This document shows positions 23,005 through 33,070 of a stretch of DNA of 64,000 bases, one piece after another; within the stretch, counting starts at the first letter, position 1; each line of letters opens with the position of its first letter. The stretch covers positions 62,001-126,000 of the forward strand of contig JARGXX010000121.1 of the NCBI GenBank assembly GCA_030374765.1. Direction: 5' to 3'. Source of the DNA: Agarophyton chilense (taxonomy: Eukaryota > Rhodophyta > Florideophyceae > Gracilariales > Gracilariaceae). The translations under genes and the position numbers were made by a program. The notes beneath the pieces are model-generated. The model did no database searches, was not told where the DNA came from, and was given only the letters and a program-made list of their open reading frames with translations.

Positions 23005-24218
23005 TTAGAAATGGTATGTGCCCATGAGCCCGACTATCGAGGAGTCGATCTCCCTGGGGAGTGGTAATCGCATGCGTCGATGATATCTCACGAGCTGCGA
23101 ACGGGGGATATGAGCTATAGGTTCCCACGTATACGCTTCCGGAGGAAAACCGTACCAACGGGCTCGATACAGTAATTCTCTGGTATCTTCATGCTCGCCA
23201 TGTTCACATATGCGATCCATAACATATTCTTGGGCGTTTCCCAATGCTTTCGCTGTTGGCGCGAGACTCCTGTTAACAGGTTTGAAATGCCTTAGGCTGA
23301 CTCAAGCTTCTCTGTGTTAGCAGTCTCCGCGTCGCTAAGATTTCGCTCGTAGACTAACTGCCGTTCTGCCCGAAGGGGCAGTGTACTCATTCCTTGAGAA
23401 CCTTTCTCAGATAAAGAGCTATCCTGTTTTCCAGGTTCCATTGAAGCGTACTTCTTGCTACTTCTCAATTCCATTCGGGGATGAACTTCCTTCGGTTTAT
23501 CCGATTCTGACCGCTGTTGGGTGGCTGATGGTGCTTGCACCACGACAGGAGGCGAGACTTCTTCTTCTTCCTGCCCACGTGGGATCGGAGCCGATATCGG
23601 CGGAACAGCGAGTGGCGCTTCACCTGACGGTTCAGCCTGAAGCGGCAACGGCGCGTTTTCGCGTGCACTCGTTTTCAAGTCCTTGGGGTCAAAGTCCAAA
23701 ACATCTTTCCTGCGTTCAGGTTCCATTTCTGTACTTACGGGTGTGCCCGTGCCACGGGGCATATCCCGATACTTCGAGAAGCGGTCGGTGATTACCCATA
23801 GGTAGCGATAACCTCGCCTTGAGCGAATCAATGCCCCTAGGATGTCGATACTGACGTATTGTAAAGGGGCTTTCGCCTGGAATAACGTCATCGGTTTCCG
23901 CCCCTTGTCAAGCTTCACGCGATTCTTCGCACATGTTGTACAAAACTTCACTGTAGCATGGCAGTCCATTGCCAAAGTAGGCCAGTAAAAATATCTTCTT
24001 AGAGTCATGAAGAACTTCGTTCCTCCTGGATGACCAGACAGCCTGCTGCAGTGTGCCAGATGGAGTACTCGACTCTTGAAGACGTGTGTACTCACGATTT
24101 GATCATGCTTTTCGACATGTCTTAACGGTATCCTCGTGAATCGATTGAGAAGGGGAGCTCCGCCCCCCGTGAAGACGAGAGCGTATCGACGCACAAAATG
24201 TATTGGCGTGTTGCTCAT
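23005..24218 (-). pseudogene. pol: Element C integrase (shortened) and chromodomain
   Basis: The zinc-binding part is good: HLAHCSRLSGHPGGTKFF, TLRRYFYWPTL, then FCTTCAKNRVKLDKGRKPMT. The first catalytic aspartate is present (YVSIDILGALI) and VITDRFSKY follows, but the sequence then passes directly into a Pro/Glu-rich linker (RDMPRGTGTPV...). The segment with the second D and the E is therefore missing, an internal deletion of roughly 100 or more codons. A chromodomain lies at 23244-23005 in another frame (YVMDRICEHGEHEDTRELL, YRARWYGFPPEAYTWEP). Confidence 0.8.
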
Positions 24219-24768
24219 TGAGGAGCTCAGTGCACGATATTCGCTCGAGTTGAACTGAAGGGTCAGTGTCTGCTAATGCAAGGAATGGGTCTGCATCCGA
24301 ATAATCATAAAGGGTCTCTTGTTCCTCTTCTTTAAAAGATGGTGAATGGTTCTCCATGTAGAAGCAAGTTATCTCTTCATCGATTTCGCCTTGGGTTTCG
24401 CCCAGTGGTTTGAGTCGCGATAGCGCGTCAGCTTGGACATTGGCCAATCCCTTCTTATAATTCACTTCGAAATCGAATTCAGAAAGGCGTAAGCGCCATC
24501 GTGTGAGACGACCAGACGGGTCTGTAATGGACAGTAACCATCGTAGAGACGAATGATCCGTGTTGACAGTAAAACGTTCTCCTTGGAGATACGGTCGGAA
24601 TGTGGTTAGAGCCGAAACGACTGCAAGGCATTCCTTTTCTGAAACTGAATATTTCTTCTCAGCTGCGTTCAGCGATCTTGACCAGTAACCATTGGGTTTG
24701 CGTTCACCATCAGGGTGTGTTTGAAAAAGAACACACCCTACTTGGTACTCGCTAGAGTCGGTATCCAC
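24103..24768 (-). pseudogene. pol: Element C RNase H
   Basis: Motifs run MDTDSSEYQVGCVLFQ, GYWSRSLNAAEKKYSVSEKE, CLAVVSALTTFRPYLQG, TDHSSLRWLLSITDPSGRLT and ADALSRLKPL. The catalytic aspartates and glutamate are present. It is separated from RT by a stop near 24771. Confidence 0.85.
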
Positions 24769-25739
24769 TGATTATGGCAGGTTGGGGATGAGCAGCGCCA
24801 AGACTGGGGCTGTAATAATCTTTGGCTTCAGCGTGTCGAACGCTTCCACTTCAGCTTTTCTGAATTGTTCCAGCTGTACTGGTTGTCCTTTACGCAGCTT
24901 TGCGTTGAGCGGTGCCGCTATTTGCGAGTATCGCGGCACGAATCGTCGGTAGACGTGCACAAGCCGAGGAAAGAATGCAATTGCTTCTGTGTCGACGGAA
25001 GTTGTACTTCGCGGAGAGCCGCTGTTTGTGGTTCTTGAAAGGCAAGCTGTCCCGGCTTGATCACATGTCCTAAGTACCGGAAGGTGCCAGCGAACCATTC
25101 GCATTTATTGAACTTCAAGGTGATACCTGCGCGATGTAGTGCTTTGAGACTCTCCTCGACATGCCGTAAATGGCTTTCCACATCCTGGGAAAAGATGATC
25201 ACATCGTGCAAATAGACTAAACAAGTCTTCCACTGGTATCTTGAGAGAAAGATGTACAGAGTACGCTGGAAAGTAGCCGGTGCATTCGTTAAGCCAAAGA
25301 GCATCCTTTTAAAACGGTAGAGACCGGCGTGACACGCAAATGCGGTTTTGTCTTGGTTTTCTTCCGCTACAGGCACCTGCCAATAGCCAGAGTTGTCGTT
25401 CAGCGTGGTGAACACGTTCGCTTCTCCTAATCCGTCAATTTATTCGTCCATTCGAGGCAACGGGTATGTATCTCGAACTGTACCTGCGTTCAGTTTTCGA
25501 TAATCGATACAGAATCGTAAAGAACCATCAGGTTTTGGAACCAGCACCACTGGTGAGGCCCAAGCAGATTGAGCTGCTTCGATTAATCCTTGTTTCAGCA
25601 TTTTGCTGACATTCTCCTCCTCGATTTGGCGAGTTCGCGGTCCCCCTCTGTAGGATGGTTGGGAGATGGGTCGTGACCCTGGGACCAAATCTATTTGGTG
25701 TTCCGTAGCGGAGATCTCTCCTAGTTTTCCACTCCACAT
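24769..25739 (-). pseudogene. pol: Element C reverse transcriptase with altered active site
   Basis: Begins at 25739 with WSGKLGEISATEHQIDLVPG, then ASPVVLVPKPDGSLRFCIDY, FTTLNDNSGYWQVPV and RMLFGLTNAPATFQRT. The catalytic loop reads VYLHDVIIFS, so the first aspartate of the usual Y-x-D-D is H. In the preceding motif LDANSGYW is LNDNSGYW, shifting or losing another catalytic aspartate. With a stop near 25437 and a frame change near 25000, this copy cannot be an active polymerase. Confidence 0.85.
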
Positions 25740-25745
25740 GAATGT

Positions 25746-26945
25746 TTACTTCTTCAGCATAGACCTGATCTTCGCTCTGTAGTGTTCCGACACATGTGCT
25801 AAGTCTAGCTCATCGACCAGGCTCTCTGGATCCTTTGCCGTTTGCAATTGATCTCCAGACGGAGTTTGCAGTTCTTTGTCTGTGTCACCGACATGGGTTA
25901 ATCCCAATACTTCTGCAGTAAAAATATGAGTAGAGACCACCACTGTGGGATGAGGCAAAGGTGTTGCAACCACCGGATGCTTCGGTATCTGATAATCGTT
26001 ATCGGTGAAGTTACTCACTAGTATCCAAAAGGGGCTACCAGGATCAACCTGAACGATGCCATTAGCGACTAGCAATCCACGGGATTCGTACATCCGAGTA
26101 TTCGGTTGAATTACCACGAGTCCGTGTCGTTCTGTTCTTACTTGAACCCAAGTTTGGGTTTGCGCCTTCAGCATGGCACTGTTCGCTACTCGAATTCTCG
26201 GCGAGACAAGTCCTCGGGATTTCTCGTGTTCAATAGATGGTGGAAGTTGAGGTGCTTCAGAGCAACGACGCATTGGCTTGCGAACAATTGGGACCATTGA
26301 TCCATCATCTAGTTCCGCTAGTTTTCTTCGCGGGCGAATGGCTTCGACAAACTTGTTGCAATCATCACATCTCTGTACCACTGGTGCAGCTAACGTCTTA
26401 CAGACGATGAAGTCGACTAGGACTACAAAGCGTCCCAAACGCACCACGAGTCGAACTGTTCCCAGTGTCTTCACAGCATTTTTGTTGGTATTCCGGATGT
26501 CCGGTGAAGGACCGTATCGAATACGTTCTAAGTCAGCGGGAGCGAGCTCCGATTCCCGTATAAATTTCGGACCAGCACCTGTGTCCAGGATAGTCAGTCG
26601 ACGAGATAACAGATTCCTGTCAGAGCCGACGTCAGCATAGACCTTATAGTTTCTTTTAGACACTGCCGTGAGGTAACTTTCCCATTTTGACGGGCAAGTA
26701 TAACGTCTCCAAGGACGATGTAACTCACAGTCGAACTGTACCCGCTTTCCGTCCGGCGGATTGATCCCGTACGGCGGATATTTGGGAGGCCTCAAGAGAA
26801 TCTTGGGCTTCCAAGCGCGGGAGCAGGGAGGCGATATCTCCCTGGTCAGCACTACGGGATCGACTAGTGCCGACCCGCTAGGGGCTCCCTCACTTAGTTT
26901 TCCGGTTGCACCGGCTGGTTCTCCTCGAAGGCGTCTCTTCCTCAC
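25746..26945 (-). CDS. pol: Element C aspartic protease region
   Basis: An uninterrupted 399-codon frame. The retropepsin motif TILDTGAGPKFIRES lies near residue 155, followed by the strands LGTVRLVVRLGRFVVLVDFI. A basic, Pro-rich N-terminal region joins it to gag. It would process the element's polyprotein. Length and openness make this the best-preserved part of C, along with gag. Confidence 0.8.
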   Translation of the reverse strand: MRKRRLRGEPAGATGKLSEGAPSGSALVDPVVLTREISPPCSRAWKPKILLRPPKYPPYGINPPDGKRVQFDCELHRPWRRYTCPSKWESYLTAVSKRNYKVYADVGSDRNLLSRRLTILDTGAGPKFIRESELAPADLERIRYGPSPDIRNTNKNAVKTLGTVRLVVRLGRFVVLVDFIVCKTLAAPVVQRCDDCNKFVEAIRPRRKLAELDDGSMVPIVRKPMRRCSEAPQLPPSIEHEKSRGLVSPRIRVANSAMLKAQTQTWVQVRTERHGLVVIQPNTRMYESRGLLVANGIVQVDPGSPFWILVSNFTDNDYQIPKHPVVATPLPHPTVVVSTHIFTAEVLGLTHVGDTDKELQTPSGDQLQTAKDPESLVDELDLAHVSEHYRAKIRSMLKK

Positions 26946-27982
26946 GCGGTTCCGGGTTGTAACTCTTCAGCATTTTGAGCAACCGGCTTGTCCGTCCGGC
27001 GCATGGGTGTCTGAGAAAACCAACTTTTGGCTTTCCAATACATGACCGCCGTTACGCGGCTCCTTTCCTCTTCTGAGAGTGCTTCATAATTCGTCATGAT
27101 ACGACTCAAATCCTTTACAGGGAGAGTGCATTCTGCACTCAAATGGTGTTTTCCATAACATGAATAACATATCAAACCGTCACGACGGTTGGTCAACATA
27201 GGTTGTGAACGGTATGCCGTTCGAGTATCCACCCATCCGGGTTTCCCGTTCTTAAAACCTCCTTGTGGAGGCACCGTGTAGGGACGGTACATAGGGCGAC
27301 GGCTCTCCATAGCCATTAGGGCTTCCTAGTCCTGAGACTCCGAGTGTGGGAGATCCCCTGTAGGTACAGAAGAGTCCGTATATTCCATTAAATGGACCGC
27401 CTCCTCATGCGAGTCACTTTCTTTGGGTGCCAACGACGAATCTCGCGAGTCAACTAGAGATTCCGGATGTAGCAGTTTGCTGCGCTGATTAACTCTGGCG
27501 GAGATCTTCTCCTTACCCATTGAGGTTCCGAAACCCACTGAACGACGGGGGCTACCACGCGCTCTGGCCGCGTCTCCTTCAGCTTTCGCAAACTGAAGTA
27601 ACTCCAAAAAGGAGACTCTTCCATGCTTCTCTCGATATCGAGCTAACAACGACTTGATGCTCGGGTCCAGCCCGTCGATGTACAAGGTAATGTTGTCCTC
27701 CGTCGAGTAGACGTTTCCACAGCGGACTGTAGCTTTGTTAAGCCTTGAGCTGTACTCAGCTTCGCCCTTCTCAGGCTTTTGGGTCACATCCCTAAGGTCC
27801 AAGATCGCCTGACGTATCGCGTTTGAAGTCGCGTAACTCCTCAGCAAATACTGCACGGCCTCTGGCAATGAGGTATCGCCGCCTTCATCGGCTGTCAATG
27901 ATCCGCATACGGAACGATATTGCTCTAAAGCAAAACCCTTCAGGAAGTGTGGTAAAGACACAAATGCCTGTGGTTCACTCAT
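26942..27982 (-). pseudogene. gag: Element C gag, capsid and zinc knuckle
   Basis: From 27982: SLPHFLKGFALEQYRSVCGS, a capsid-like helical region (EAVQYLLRSYATSNAIRQAI, RDVTQKPEKGEAEYSSRLNK) to a stop at 27326, continuing at 27316-26942 with a CCHC nucleic-acid-binding knuckle CYSCYGKHHLSAEC (C-x2-C-x4-H-x4-C). The capsid helices align with QEAYLEVLAYHQRSGKTESEF in element D and with A/B gag. Confidence 0.85.
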
Positions 27983-28064
27983 CTCTAGAGTGTCTGTTTC
28001 GGCAACGAATCGAGTTAGAAACTACATAACGAGAATGGGGGGTTTCCCATCAAATGTTAAATCA

Positions 28065-29045
28065 TTAAGGCCGATCTTCAATCGTTTGATGTGATCCTTC
28101 ACCTTCGCAGTTTCGCGCCCTGAGTGATTCTTGCTCTTCACCTCCAGACCGTAGTACCTTTAATTTAGGACCTTCCGTTAAATGGGGTTCGTGCACGAGA
28201 GCACCTTCAATCCTCTGTTTAGGTGAGCCTTTTTTTCTCAATAACCACGAAGACGTGTTCTTCTTCCGAAATCGGCACCTTCGATGACCATCATTACTGT
28301 CGTCGTCATCTGACGTATCTGAATCATCAGAATCATCAGTACTGGAACTGAAACCCTCCGTACTTGACGATTCATCACTCGAATCACGTGCGTACTTCCG
28401 CTTCTTACGTCGTGACTTCGACTTCTTCGAACGAGCATCCTTCAAAGGAGCTTCTCCCTCTTCCAGCGCGACTGGTTGAGCAGTCTGCGTATGAACTGCC
28501 ACCTTCAGACGTTCTAAACGAGGTTGAACTCGAGTGAGGACTTCCTCTACATCCACAGTTAAGCCGGCTAGCGCATCGGGCGTATTCCCGTACCTCTCCA
28601 GTAGATGTTTACAATCCTCACGTAGTGTTTTCACTGATGCAGAGACCTGCTTCCCATCGTCTTGACGAACGAGTGCTTGATGCGCACTGCGTAATTGTTC
28701 GACATCATCGATAAGAGCAGCGATCTGCAATTCCAACGCAACCATGCGCACACGCGAAGCGCTTGACTCAGACTTGAGACGAAGCACTTCCCTGCGCAAA
28801 TCATCCTCTTTTTGAGGTCCGACGACCTCAGGGTCAACTACGGCTTCTGTGGTGGGCGCGACTGCCGCTGCCACAGGGGCCGGTACATCCGATAGATCTC
28901 GTTCATCATTCACCGAGCGTGAGCGGGACATCGCTTGACGATACAGCCGCTCTCCGGCTTCAACAGATGAGGCGAGCCTCGGTTTAGGGGGGGGTACCGC
29001 AGGACCAGGGCGACCAGTACTCGACTGGCTTCGGGTCTTCGGCAT
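28065..29045 (-). CDS. gag: Element C gag, N-terminal part
   Basis: ATG at 29045 starts MPKTRSQSSTGRPG, 326 codons open. It has a Pro/Ala-rich head, a helical middle (LRREVLRLKSESSASRVRMV, likely coiled coil at about residues 80-120), a basic block (KKSKSRRKKRKY, NLS-like) and a run of Ser/Asp (about residues 225-250). The same basic-then-Ser/Asp order occurs in D (52140-52290) and A (7800-7920). Confidence 0.8.
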   Translation of the reverse strand: MPKTRSQSSTGRPGPAVPPPKPRLASSVEAGERLYRQAMSRSRSVNDERDLSDVPAPVAAAVAPTTEAVVDPEVVGPQKEDDLRREVLRLKSESSASRVRMVALELQIAALIDDVEQLRSAHQALVRQDDGKQVSASVKTLREDCKHLLERYGNTPDALAGLTVDVEEVLTRVQPRLERLKVAVHTQTAQPVALEEGEAPLKDARSKKSKSRRKKRKYARDSSDESSSTEGFSSSTDDSDDSDTSDDDDSNDGHRRCRFRKKNTSSWLLRKKGSPKQRIEGALVHEPHLTEGPKLKVLRSGGEEQESLRARNCEGEGSHQTIEDRP

Positions 29046-29240
29046 CCTAGACTAAACCTGAGTCCAGGTGCGAACCAAATGGTGTCTTCGAATTCTCGAC
29101 CGCGTGTTCAACCACGATGAATTCCGCAATTGCCGGAGGTGGTTCGATAAACAATAAATGTAATGATTCCACTTCTTCCAAGTATCGATATCGATTCCAC
29201 GTTCCAAAAACGAGTTGTTCAGTGCAGCTGACCACAGTGG

Positions 29241-29258
29241 TTCTAAGTTGGGAGACCA
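29241..29258 (-). promoter_or_regulatory. Element C primer-binding site
   Basis: The minus strand reads TGGTCTCCCAACTTAGAA just after the 5' LTR. It differs from the site in A, B and D by one base (A for G). Confidence 0.75.
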
Positions 29259-29260
29259 CT

Positions 29261-29976
29261 TATAGCATCCGCTCTAACGGAGAGAGCAGACACCTGCGAC
29301 AGCGTTCGGACTGCTGATGGGTCGCTTGCGGCGAAGGAAAAGGGGTGGTAGAGCTACGACACCAGCGAGCTGGAAGTGGGGTGTAAGGCCACTACTCGCC
29401 AGCAAGGGTGAATAGTGCAACTGTAAAACGTTGATGGAATGTAGGTACAAGACGGCTCGTGAGGTGGTTGGGGACTGACTATCTATTATAGCTCGTCCGG
29501 ATCTCCGGTTAAGAAATTCTAAGCGAGGAACAGAATAGTCATGATGCCCATGTTGTCTCCTTTACTTGGAGTCGGCGCTCACCTCTGGTACACTATATAA
29601 TGTGTACCACGGTGAGTGCCCAAATAAATATATAAATAATACCCAGTGGTCAGCCACTTAGCCAAACAACTGTATGGGTATGGTCCCTAATGGACGTCTA
29701 GCTACAAAGGGTAGTAAAGCCCTCCACGTGGATCGTCACTACATGCGCCGTTGCCAATATGGCATTCCCCTAGGAAGGGTCGTGACTATGCGCGTGCCGT
29801 GGTAAGCCACTCGACCCATGACGCAACGTGTTCCACTAAGACATTCTGCCTCTAGGCATCCTATGCGGGATGCCGTTTCATATCACAATGCCAATGATAT
29901 CACTCACTCATGAGTTCCAACTGCGGCTTCGCGAAAAACCAACCTATCGGATTCCCCGACATAGTAGAATACTACT
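29261..29976 (-). repeat. Element C 5' LTR
   Basis: Matches 20089-20803 over its full length with few differences (4 mismatches in one 60-bp stretch compared by eye, fewer elsewhere). The outer end is followed by the duplication GTAGG at 29977-29981. Confidence 0.9.
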
Positions 29977-29981
29977 GTAGG

Positions 29982-31232
29982 GAAGAACTGGAAAAGGTAC
30001 AGAGCGGCGCCCTCGTGGACACTGTTCTGATAGCAGGCCGTACGGAACAAACTGAGAAACCTAAGGACAGCAATGGGATCGGAACCCGAGAACTTGTCCG
30101 TAATGGTTAGTTGCATCCGTTTTGCCCATTTGGCGATTCTGCGAGCCACCGAACCAGAAAATTTCGCGCACCTGTCAGCCAGCTGGTAATTCCGGTATTC
30201 TAGAACCTTAAGGAAAAGTTCGTTTGTGGTTTTCAGTGGTCTGAGGCCTCCAACGGCAGCCTCATCCACTTCCGAGTCGGTCGTTTCGGTTGAGGCCGAT
30301 TCGGAATCACTCGTGTCCGGATGGTCTCATTTCTTGCTTCTTCTGTTCTTCTTTCTCCTACGGTTGCTTCTTTTCTTCTTTCCAGTGGAGTATGTACCTA
30401 AAAGATCGATCTCTCTATCAGATCCGATGGCGCCCTGAGGTCGCTGTACCTCGTATAATCCGTCGGACGGGGCCAGCGGTCTCTCTTCTAGACGCCGAGC
30501 TTCTCATCTGCTCCTCCGTTGTCCCTCCCTTGGATTCTCTTGATGGGCCACATGTCTGTCATCTAGACGCGGAGCTTCTCTTCCGCTCCTAGATTGTCCC
30601 ACCATGGGGTTTTCCTGATGGTATTTCCGGCGAAGGGCGGATAACGCCGCCGCTCCTCAGGGTTCGGTAGGTGGATGCCATATGGAGACCGGACGGTAAA
30701 TTTGTGGTGGGGTGGTCCAAGGGACCAAATTGCCTGCCTGGCGAGTGAGGGCTCCTTGAACGGCCTGTAGGCGGGAGTCTATGAATAAGTCAGACTCCAA
30801 TACCCTAGGGACGATTCGCGCGATGAGGTAATCCGTATGGTCAGCGATCGCCGTAGCGAGTCGCACGTCCATAATGGAATCCACGTGGGTTGAGCAGAGC
30901 TCACGGAGACGGGGCCGGAGAAGGTCGGAAAGACCTGCGGGTAGGTTTTCTCAAATTCCTTCGGTCGGAGGGTTTTCGTCTTGAGGTGTCCCTGGCCTAG
31001 AGGTGGCCCTGGTGAGGCGTTTTCGTAAACGCTCTGCCACTGTGAGTTCTCGGAAAATCCTTTCAGGGTTATCCAGTGGGGTCAGTACTTCTTGCGGCTG
31101 GCTCCTCGTGCTCCTGCGGTCGCTAGCGGTATCAACCTGAGGGTCAGGCGACATCGCCGGCGTTGTAGTCGCACTTCCTCCTGCCGTAGAAGTCCTATAG
31201 TCGGGTCTGCTGGGTGTGTTTCCTGCATCCAA
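29982..31232 (-). pseudogene. gag: Element B gag, N-terminal part (before element C)
   Basis: ATG at 31232 begins MDAGNTPSRPDYRTSTAG. The frame reaches a stop near 30951, continues in the same region with STHVDSIMDVRLATAIADHT (30884-30657), and after a frame change shows NELFLKVLEYRNYQLADRCA...MQLTITDKFSGSDPIAVLRF and GAALYLFQFF (30269-29977), where element C interrupts it. The remainder is at 19016-20083. A Ser/Asp/Glu-rich stretch lies near 30230-30310. Confidence 0.8.
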
Positions 31233-31337
31233 AATGGCGGTTGCTTTTGTACTTCTGGTCCGTTGGGGAATTAAACCAAAGATTAGAATCCGGATAATTC
31301 TTCGTTACAGTGGTCCGTTCAATTATTACTTGAGATT

Positions 31338-31354
31338 TTTAAGTCGGGAGACCA
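31338..31354 (-). promoter_or_regulatory. Element B primer-binding site
   Basis: The minus strand reads TGGTCTCCCGACTTAAA three bases after the 5' LTR, the same site as element A. Confidence 0.75.
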
Positions 31355-31357
31355 AAA

Positions 31358-31804
31358 TGTAACGCAATGACTGGTTAAGTCAGCGTACGAGTCTCGACCG
31401 GTGGTAGAGTGGTAGAGCGGGTCTTAAGGTTCGAATTCTTGACGGCGGCACTCCCAGAGTACTTAGTGCAATGGGCTGGCGTTTATAGCGTGGTCCTAAA
31501 GGTTGGAGCTACAGAAACGATGGCTTGAAGACCAAAGGGTGAAACTAATATACCAAAGGGGGTTATGTAATATCCTAACGGTGCCTACCGTACTCTAAGA
31601 GAGAAGCGTCACTTGGGCCAAGTAAATAGTACTGGCGAGGCGCTGAGATCTCCCTGGCACTGTAGTGTTAATCTATTACACTAATTAAATCAAATTAATA
31701 ATCTACATGAGTCCACCTGAGGTCTACCCGTACACGTGTCACCTGCAAGATCCTTCAGGGTACGGCGGGCTACCTGTCTCAACCGGCATTATCGCTTCTT
31801 CACA
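31358..31804 (-). repeat. Element B 5' LTR
   Basis: A 447-bp copy of 13007-13453 in the same orientation. On the plus strand it shows GTGGTAGAGTGGTAGAGCGG and GGTTCGAATTC, the tRNA-like A- and B-box motifs. Confidence 0.9.
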
Positions 31805-32624
31805 CAATACAACCAACGGTTATGCCATGAGACGCTGCGGGTGTTCTTACGGCCCCTTCGGAAATCAGGGATCTTAGCCAACCTCAGGGCGTCGAGATAC
31901 ATATGACAGAACCTCGGGCATTCTTCGGCAGAGGACCACAGAATGGCATGACGCACTGCCCGTGGAGTCCGACCGATGGTGTGGTCATAGGGGTCCCTAG
32001 GACGCTCATAACCCACATGGTATCCCGAGGAGCTCCCCGCTCGGTTGTTCAAAGCCATGATGCTGCTGCCCACAGGCCGGACCGCCAGGAAATGGACAGG
32101 AAAACCGACGGAAGCGACAAAGTCCGGAGGGAGAATGGCGTATCCGGCGTGCTTATAAGGCAAGATCGGCATTGCGCGCGACCAATGAAAAAGTATCACG
32201 ATGGTAAGATGAGATGATGGAATTAACCCGAGCTGACTGGTAAACGTAAACCATGGTGGACGAAGCGCATAGAGTCGCGAAAGGAAAAGCGGAGACTAAG
32301 GAAGACCCCAATGACCATCAGTAAAGAATAAGCCAAGGGACCGTCTCGCCAACGCCCCACGAGGAATACGCCGGCGATGCACCTATGGCCAGTGCTCACG
32401 GTGCGCTTAAGTTGCAGTCCTTAGGCAAATTAATTGCCACCTCGGCTCCAATGGTCAGCTCACACTTCCTCGTACCTCCGCAGCTCGTACCTCCGCAGGT
32501 GATGACGACGCGACGTCCCGTCGCGCCCAGTGGTAATGGGAGCAACTAAGCGTTTAAATCCCCTGGGTCAATCATGAGGCAATTTGGACTTCTCGGTGAC
32601 GGTCGAATACGAACGATGGAGATA
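31805..32624 (-). pseudogene. Element A aORF, N-terminal part and untranslated leader
   Basis: The minus frame 32199-31805 (HWSRAMPILPYKHAGYAILP... ending SVSWHNRWLY at the element B junction) matches element B's aORF start at 13930-14120. In both, a short leader with the block ATTCGACCGTCAC and AAGTCCAAATTGCCTCA (32560-32610 minus; 13475-13505 plus) separates the gene from the LTR. It is the first half of the gene whose second half is at 11222-13006. ATGs are possible at 32199 (in-frame alternative start) or about 32170. Confidence 0.65.
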
Positions 32625-33070
32625 TGTTAAGGAGCAACGATAACGGTTGGGCCATGTAAGCCGCCGGGGCATGAGGTATTTTACAGACGCCATGCGGACT
32701 CGCTGACCTCAGCTGGGCTCATTTAGATTATTATTTAAATTTAATTAGTTTAATATATTAGCATTACAGTGCCAGGGAGATCCCAGCGCCTCACCGTTGC
32801 TATTTATATGGCGTGACGCTTTACTCTTAGAGCAAGGTAGGCATGGTTAGGATAATAAATTACCTCCTTTGGTACATTAGTTTCACCAATTGGTCTTTCT
32901 TCAAGCCATCGTTTCCGTAGCTTCGACCTGTAGGACTACGCAGTAAAAGACTGATAATTGCACCAAGTACTATGGGAGGGCCGCCGTCAAGGATACGAAC
33001 CTTACGACCCGCTCTACCACGCTACCTCAGGTTGAGACCAATACGCTAATCTAATAGTCATTGCTTTACA
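32625..33070 (+). repeat. Element A 3' LTR
   Basis: Starts TGTTAAGGAGCAACGATAAC and ends TTGCTTTACA, pairs with 6453-6898, and is preceded by the purine-rich GATGGAGATA. The host frame resumes at 33071. Confidence 0.9.

Larger units (their letters stand above)
20089..29976 (-). mobile_element. Element C: Ty3/gypsy chromovirus inserted in element B gag
   Basis: This minus-oriented element is 9.9 kb with about 715-bp LTRs (20089-20803 and 29261-29976) that are visibly close in sequence, so it is the youngest layer. Order on minus: LTR, primer site, gag, zinc knuckle, protease, RT, RNase H, a shortened integrase, chromodomain, a pyrimidine-rich tandem repeat, then a plus-strand aORF, LTR. It belongs to a different family from A/B by LTR and gag but uses the same primer site. 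Its RT active site and integrase core are damaged. Confidence 0.9.
13007..31804 (-). mobile_element. Element B: Ty3/gypsy chromovirus inserted in element A
   Basis: This minus-oriented element of the same LTR family as A is about 8.9 kb without the inserted element C (20089-29976). Its 447-bp LTRs at 13007-13453 and 31358-31804 are both inverted relative to A's. It splits A's aORF: the two halves of that gene and A's 3' LTR flank B. Order on the minus strand: LTR, primer site, gag (interrupted by C), protease, reverse transcriptase, RNase H, integrase, chromodomain, then a plus-strand aORF, LTR. No clear target duplication is visible (ACATG left, CAATA right). Confidence 0.85.
6453..33070 (+). 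mobile_element. Element A: Ty3/gypsy chromovirus, outermost of a nested stack
   Basis: This plus-oriented LTR retrotransposon has LTRs at 6453-6898 and 32625-33070 (446 bp each, same orientation). After removing the inserted element B (13007-31804) it is about 7.8 kb. Order: LTR, primer site, gag, a shortened pol lacking protease and most of the reverse transcriptase, chromodomain, an opposite-strand aORF, LTR. Its LTRs differ at roughly one base in seven over the first 100 bp by eye, so it is the oldest layer. It inserted into a host reading frame, leaving a near-perfect 5-bp duplication. Confidence 0.85.

Noticed and set aside
31397..31460. A functional tRNA gene in the A/B LTR
   Set aside because: The A- and B-box-like motifs are only about 10 bases apart and the anticodon and acceptor arms cannot be formed; it is at best a tRNA-derived fragment.
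13002..31809. A target duplication for element B
   Set aside because: Flanks ACATG and CAATA do not match, so none is claimed even though LTR pairing and the split aORF prove the insertion.
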